Part shown: positions 6,273 to 8,886 of the stretch, piece after piece
How positions within the stretch are numbered: the stretch's first letter is position 1
How the letters are laid out: each line of letters opens with the position of its first letter
Source of the DNA: Clostridiales bacterium
Lineage (GTDB): Bacteria; Bacillota; Clostridia; Caldicoprobacterales; DTU083
Assembly: GCA_012512335.1 (NCBI GenBank)
Contig: JAAZEK010000305.1
Location: forward strand, 1 to 8,886
Direction: 5' to 3'
Length of the DNA stretch: 8,886 nucleotides
Notes under the pieces: model-generated
Database searches by the model: none
Seen by the model: only the letters and a program-made list of their open reading frames with translations
Told to the model about the DNA's origin: nothing
Program-made: the position numbers and the translations under genes

Positions 6273-6339
6273 ATATATAGTTACTGTTCACATCCAAAAT
6301 AATAAATCATATGGAGGAGACTTTGCAGTAACGATATAT
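6273..6339. repeat. Long inverted repeat downstream of spoIIP
   Basis: ATATATAGTTACTG (6273-6286) and CAGTAACGATATAT (6326-6339) are complementary at 13 of 14 positions and enclose 39 nt. The loop has a possible inner 4-bp pairing (TCCA with TGGA). It begins 11 bp past the spoIIP stop, on the transcript side, but no U-tract follows in the minus-strand direction, so it is not a standard terminator. It could protect the spoIIP 3' end or be a decayed miniature element; no flanking target duplication was seen. The whole 297-bp spoIIP-lepA gap contains only this, the ATTCACGTA pair and two candidate promoters. Confidence 0.55.
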
Positions 6340-6350
6340 AATGTATGTAC

Positions 6351-7568
6351 TCATTCTATAATCTGACTGATGGCTTCTGCAAGATACTTGGTTGCTCTTT
6401 CAGCTTCAGCCAAGGTGGTGTGAGTGCTACCAGCTTCCACTAGAATGGCATTAGTAGAAACATGCTGGTTAAAGCGTCCTTTTCTATACAGCACAGGCTT
6501 AGCTAGACCAGGATACAGTTCATTCAATTTATTGGTCAGCTTGATGGATAGCTTGGCATTTTCCTTCCAGTTTGGTTTTTCTTTAAATCCTCCAACAATA
6601 CCTTCTCCTGTGCCTACGACCAGCATCAGCTTAGCAACACGTTCACCATTTATGATAACAACTTCATTGTTAGAGTTTATTTTGCTGTTCTTATTGTATG
6701 CGTTACGGTGTACATCGATAAACATCTGAAGTGAGTCATGCTCAGACATTCTTTCCTTTAAAGTTTCCAAGGATCTAGTGTATGAGGCGTTATAGTTATT
6801 TTTCTCATGGTTGGTCTGATCATGAAGGACTGTTACACCTTTTTTTGTGAGCTCCTGGGCTAGGGTAGAACCTGCCTTTATTACAGTATACTTAAGGTCA
6901 TCGCTTCGGAAAGGCTCTGAGGAAGCCTCCTTGTATGGCGCTTTAGGGTCTTGCTTAAATGCTTCTCGGGAATGACTATGGTATATTAGAATTTTAGGTC
7001 CATCACCTGTTAGCTCTAGAGGATTATCATCTACTTGAATTCCATCAATTTGAATCTTAATCTCATCAGAAACATCCTGTTCCTTACCTTCTTCTGAATC
7101 CATACGACTAATATCAATAGGTGATTCGGAACGATCAATTCCATTACGGTCAGTATAATTAGCTGCCACCTCTAAGACCTCGCCAAGCCCATTATCAGGT
7201 AGCTCTGGTGAATACTCTAAATATGGCATAGGATAATTCATAATAGTTTTAGGATCACGAATATCGCCTCTGAAAACCGTATTCCAAAGGATGGAAAAGA
7301 TACCGCCAGAGCTACCATCTGTTGCTACAGCTGAAAACCCTCCTGCAAGCATAGATTTATAAGCAGGGTTAATCACCTGTTCATCCACTTGTTGGCTATC
7401 TTCTTGATTACCTTCTTGATATTGTTCCTCCTGCTGGCCAACGTCTTGTTGTCCAATGGGGTTTCCTGACAAGAGTCTCCATGACAGATAAACGACTGTC
7501 ACCACTAAAGCCAAAATTACCAAAATATAAATTATATTGGACAAACGAAGGGTTTTGAAGCGAATCAT
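6351..7568 (-). CDS. spoIIP: Stage II sporulation protein P (SpoIIP), peptidoglycan hydrolase
   Basis: Membrane-anchored cell-wall hydrolase of the SpoIID-SpoIIM-SpoIIP engulfment machine. In studied Bacillus and Clostridioides it has amidase and endopeptidase activity. It is 405 aa. A single N-terminal membrane segment (about residues 11-33, NIIYILVILALVVTVVYLSW) is followed by a Gln/Glu-rich low-complexity linker (about 37-65). The catalytic domain runs from about 190 and carries KILIYHSHSREAF (H197, H199), FIDVHRNAY (H287), LVVGTGEG, NWKENAKLS, RFNQH (H369) and LVEAGS (E378). These motif blocks match the SpoIIP family in order; assigning exact metal ligands needs an alignment. Many homologues read HRD where this one has HRN. 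The start is the ATG at 7568, with GAGGTG (7574-7579) 5 nt upstream; an upstream in-frame GTG at 7574 overlaps that site. gpr lies upstream. I could not identify a clear sigma-E promoter in the gap. Confidence 0.96.
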   Translation of the reverse strand: MIRFKTLRLSNIIYILVILALVVTVVYLSWRLLSGNPIGQQDVGQQEEQYQEGNQEDSQQVDEQVINPAYKSMLAGGFSAVATDGSSGGIFSILWNTVFRGDIRDPKTIMNYPMPYLEYSPELPDNGLGEVLEVAANYTDRNGIDRSESPIDISRMDSEEGKEQDVSDEIKIQIDGIQVDDNPLELTGDGPKILIYHSHSREAFKQDPKAPYKEASSEPFRSDDLKYTVIKAGSTLAQELTKKGVTVLHDQTNHEKNNYNASYTRSLETLKERMSEHDSLQMFIDVHRNAYNKNSKINSNNEVVIINGERVAKLMLVVGTGEGIVGGFKEKPNWKENAKLSIKLTNKLNELYPGLAKPVLYRKGRFNQHVSTNAILVEAGSTHTTLAEAERATKYLAEAISQIIE

Positions 7569-7675
7569 CCCCACACCTCATTTCTCTATAGCTTAGTTAT
7601 CCTAATAAGTCTTCTATCTATCTTATTCGCCGGAAATGAGATTCATGACTGATTCGCTAATGATCTTTTTTATTC

Positions 7676-7722
7676 AGATTCCTCGACAAACTCGGAATGA
7701 CAAGATTTATCAGAATAACAAG
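7676..7722. repeat. Second copy of the dispersed repeat, in the gpr-spoIIP gap
   Basis: AGATTCCTCGACAA followed by ACTCGGAATGACA (7676-7702) closely matches the unit at 4185-4209. A partial direct copy (AGAATAACAAG, 7712-7722) follows, so CTTGTTATTC and CTTGTCATTC recur on the minus strand. The core can fold as ATTCC/GGAAT with tandem G-A mismatches in the stem. Bases 7642-7667 look like a badly decayed inverted arm (CATGACTGATTCGC, then GATCTT). The remaining bases of the 172-bp gap (7569-7740) show no other element and no clear sporulation promoter. Confidence 0.6.
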
Positions 7723-7740
7723 GTTTTAGCGTTACATTTA

Positions 7741-8721
7741 CTAGTGAAGATATCGACTAACATCCTCTAAACTCAGGCCATTATGAATAGCCAGGTTTAT
7801 GCCATCAGCAATAATCCCTGCCGCATCATCTATTAGCAAATCAATTTCCTTGGGAGTAACCACTAAATCCCCCAAAGCTTCTGTTAAAACCTCTCCCACA
7901 AGACAATCTAAATGCTCCTCATCAATCCCATTGAGCAATTGAGTAAAATTGTTGTTATTCGTGGCTTGATCTACAAGCTCGGTGAGTAACATCTCCAGCG
8001 AATCCCTTCCTATAGTATGTGCGTATACTACAGTAGGAATGCCAATGGCTAATGTCGGTACACCTAGCGTTTCCTTGGTTAATCCCATACGTTTGTTTCC
8101 TATCCCGGAACCAGGATTTATACCAGTGTCTGCTACCTGTATAGTGTTTCCAATCCGGCTTGTTTTACGGGAAGCCAAAGCATCTATAGCTATAACAAGG
8201 TCTGGCTTTACTCTATCTACAATTCCTTTTACTATTTCACCAGTTTCAATACCTGTGATTCCCAATACCCCAGGAGCCACTGCACAAATCTGTCGCATTC
8301 TCTCATCTACCTGCTCAGGGACATATTCAAAAATATGACGTGTCACCAGCACCTTTTCCACTACCTTTGGTCCTACAGCATCAGGGGTAACATTCCAATT
8401 ACCTAAGCCTATGATAAGAACAAGGCTGTTATCATTGAGTTGAACCAATCTTCTAATCTCATTTGCCAAATGTACCTTTACTTGCTCTTCATACTGCTTA
8501 TCACCATCGCTAATTCCAGGAATCTCCAAGGTGATGTAATTTCCAATGGGTTTCCCAATATTATCCTCACCTAGAGGAGAAACTACCTCTACCCTAGTTA
8601 TTGTTATATCTTCATCAGCTGTTACCGTTTCTGATTTAACGCCAGGTATATCTATCTGATTTTGTTCTTGTACCATTTCTCTTGCTTCCATAGCCAGATC
8701 AGTTCTTATGCTTCTTTTCAT
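7741..8721 (-). CDS. gpr: Germination protease GPR (spore protease, family A25)
   Basis: Endopeptidase that starts degradation of small acid-soluble spore proteins (SASPs) during germination. It is made in the forespore as a zymogen that cleaves itself late in sporulation. It is 326 aa. The N-terminus RSIRTDLAMEARE contains the autoprocessing site, expected after RTD (residue 8) by comparison with the Bacillus enzyme, so the propeptide would be only 8 residues against about 15 there. The catalytic-region motifs GLGNWNVTPDAVGP (D114) and VIAIDALASRKTSRIG (D180) are intact. Their 66-residue spacing equals that of the two essential aspartates known in B. megaterium GPR (127 and 193). NPGSGIGNKR follows. 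The ATG at 8721 is firm because an in-frame TGA sits four codons upstream (8731-8733). The ribosome site AAAGGA (8734-8739) is 12 nt away, rather distant. spoIIP lies downstream and rpsT is divergent. Confidence 0.97.
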   Translation of the reverse strand: MKRSIRTDLAMEAREMVQEQNQIDIPGVKSETVTADEDITITRVEVVSPLGEDNIGKPIGNYITLEIPGISDGDKQYEEQVKVHLANEIRRLVQLNDNSLVLIIGLGNWNVTPDAVGPKVVEKVLVTRHIFEYVPEQVDERMRQICAVAPGVLGITGIETGEIVKGIVDRVKPDLVIAIDALASRKTSRIGNTIQVADTGINPGSGIGNKRMGLTKETLGVPTLAIGIPTVVYAHTIGRDSLEMLLTELVDQATNNNNFTQLLNGIDEEHLDCLVGEVLTEALGDLVVTPKEIDLLIDDAAGIIADGINLAIHNGLSLEDVSRYLH

Positions 8722-8734
8722 GCAAATATTTCAT

Positions 8735-8764
8735 CCTTTCCTCTTCTTCTTTTTCTTTTCCCTC
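8735..8764 (-). other. 30-nt homopurine tract in the gpr leader
   Basis: The minus strand is uninterrupted purine from 8764 to 8735 (mostly GA and GAA units), ending at the gpr ribosome site. Such a stretch stays unstructured in mRNA and may serve as a ribosome standby site, compensating for the long 12-nt spacing to the start codon. That role is inference; the tract itself is plain in the sequence. Confidence 0.4.
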
Positions 8765-8765
8765 A

Positions 8766-8794
8766 TATTTTCACCTTTGCTAAGGTATTTATCC
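8766..8794 (-). promoter_or_regulatory. Weak candidate forespore (sigma-F/G) promoter for gpr
   Basis: On the minus strand GGATA (8790-8794) and GAAAATA (8766-8772) are separated by 17 nt. They match the sigma-G pattern (GHATR and CATWMTA) at 4/5 and 5/7 positions. Forespore control of gpr is known in B. subtilis, and this is the best-placed match in the gap, about 45 nt before the start. The motifs are short and the region is AT-rich, so chance is a real alternative. Confidence 0.3.
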
Positions 8795-8814
8795 AAAATT
8801 TTTGTTTGACCTAC

Positions 8815-8843
8815 TTGTAAAACATTTTTATTAGTGATACAAT
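8815..8843 (+). promoter_or_regulatory. Vegetative promoter for rpsT (extended -10)
   Basis: TTGTAA (8815-8820, 4/6), a 17-nt spacer and TACAAT (8838-8843, 5/6), with TG one base before the -10 (8835-8836), make a good extended -10 sigma-A promoter. Initiation near 8850 gives a leader of about 30 nt. A stronger-looking TTGACC at 8806 is 26 nt from the -10, too far to act as its partner. Confidence 0.75.
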
Positions 8844-8878
8844 ATGATTCGTTGAATTTACTCGAGGAGGTGAAGAAT

Positions 8879-8886
8879 TTGCCAAA
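8879..8886 (+). CDS. rpsT: Ribosomal protein S20, first codons only (runs off the right edge)
   Basis: Only TTG-CCA-AA is present, reading Met-Pro-(Asn or Lys). S20 proteins of Firmicutes commonly begin M-P-N-I-K-S-A. The identification rests mainly on context: a strong AGGAGGTGA (8865-8873) placed 5 nt before the TTG, a good promoter, and the conserved Firmicute order with rpsT divergent from gpr. S20 binds 16S rRNA early in 30S assembly. The TTG start is notable, since rare-start initiation is part of S20 expression control in E. coli. The next bases outside the window would settle this. Confidence 0.6.

Noticed and set aside
6311..6331. Plus-strand ATGGAGGAG mini-frame inside the long inverted repeat
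   Set aside because: It ends after six codons and has no ribosome site ahead of it; the GGAGGA is loop sequence without a usable start downstream.
7982..8338. 118-codon open frame on the plus strand opposite gpr
   Set aside because: It lies entirely antisense to a well-conserved gene in register with its codons, has no ribosome site, and its translation resembles no family.
8806..8811. TTGACC as the -35 of the rpsT promoter
   Set aside because: It is 26 nt from the only good -10, far outside functional spacing; TTGTAA at 8815 has exactly 17 nt.

Overview
This window looks like chromosome from an endospore-forming Firmicute, most likely a member of the Clostridia. The evidence is low-to-moderate GC, strong AGGAGG-type ribosome sites, use of TTG starts, two sporulation genes (gpr, spoIIP), a CIRCE/HrcA heat-shock operon, and a DnaK that lacks the N-terminal insertion seen in Gram-negative DnaKs. 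The species cannot be named from the sequence. The gene order (rpsT divergent from gpr-spoIIP-lepA-hemW-hrcA-grpE-dnaK) is the conserved Firmicute arrangement, so this is core chromosome, not an accessory island. I see no mobile gene, CRISPR array, tRNA or rRNA.

Layout. Apart from the first bases of rpsT at the far right, every gene is on the minus strand, so transcription runs from high to low coordinates. gpr (germination protease) and spoIIP (peptidoglycan hydrolase of engulfment) come first, then lepA (EF-4 GTPase) and hemW (radical-SAM heme chaperone). After these come the heat-shock genes hrcA and grpE and the first 314 codons of dnaK, which runs off the left edge. A near-consensus vegetative promoter overlooking a perfect CIRCE operator lies just upstream of hrcA, so the chaperone block can be expressed and repressed on its own. 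No convincing intrinsic terminator was seen between any of the genes, so read-through from upstream is plausible. On the right, a 157-bp divergent gap carries an extended -10 promoter for rpsT and a weak candidate forespore promoter for gpr.

How the genes work together. HrcA represses its own operon through CIRCE, and GrpE and DnaK form the Hsp70 machine that the operon supplies. LepA and S20 belong to translation, HemW to heme delivery, and SpoIIP and GPR to early and late sporulation and germination. The grouping is conserved synteny and not one pathway.

Most of the unusual material lies in or between these familiar genes. The GrpE N-terminal tail carries six cysteines in 26 residues. Related short palindromic repeats sit in the lepA-hemW and gpr-spoIIP gaps. 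The spoIIP-lepA gap holds a 14-bp-arm inverted repeat, a 9-nt direct repeat and two candidate promoters. A pair of 14-nt repeats abuts the heat-shock promoter. I found no evidence for a wholly new multi-gene system here.
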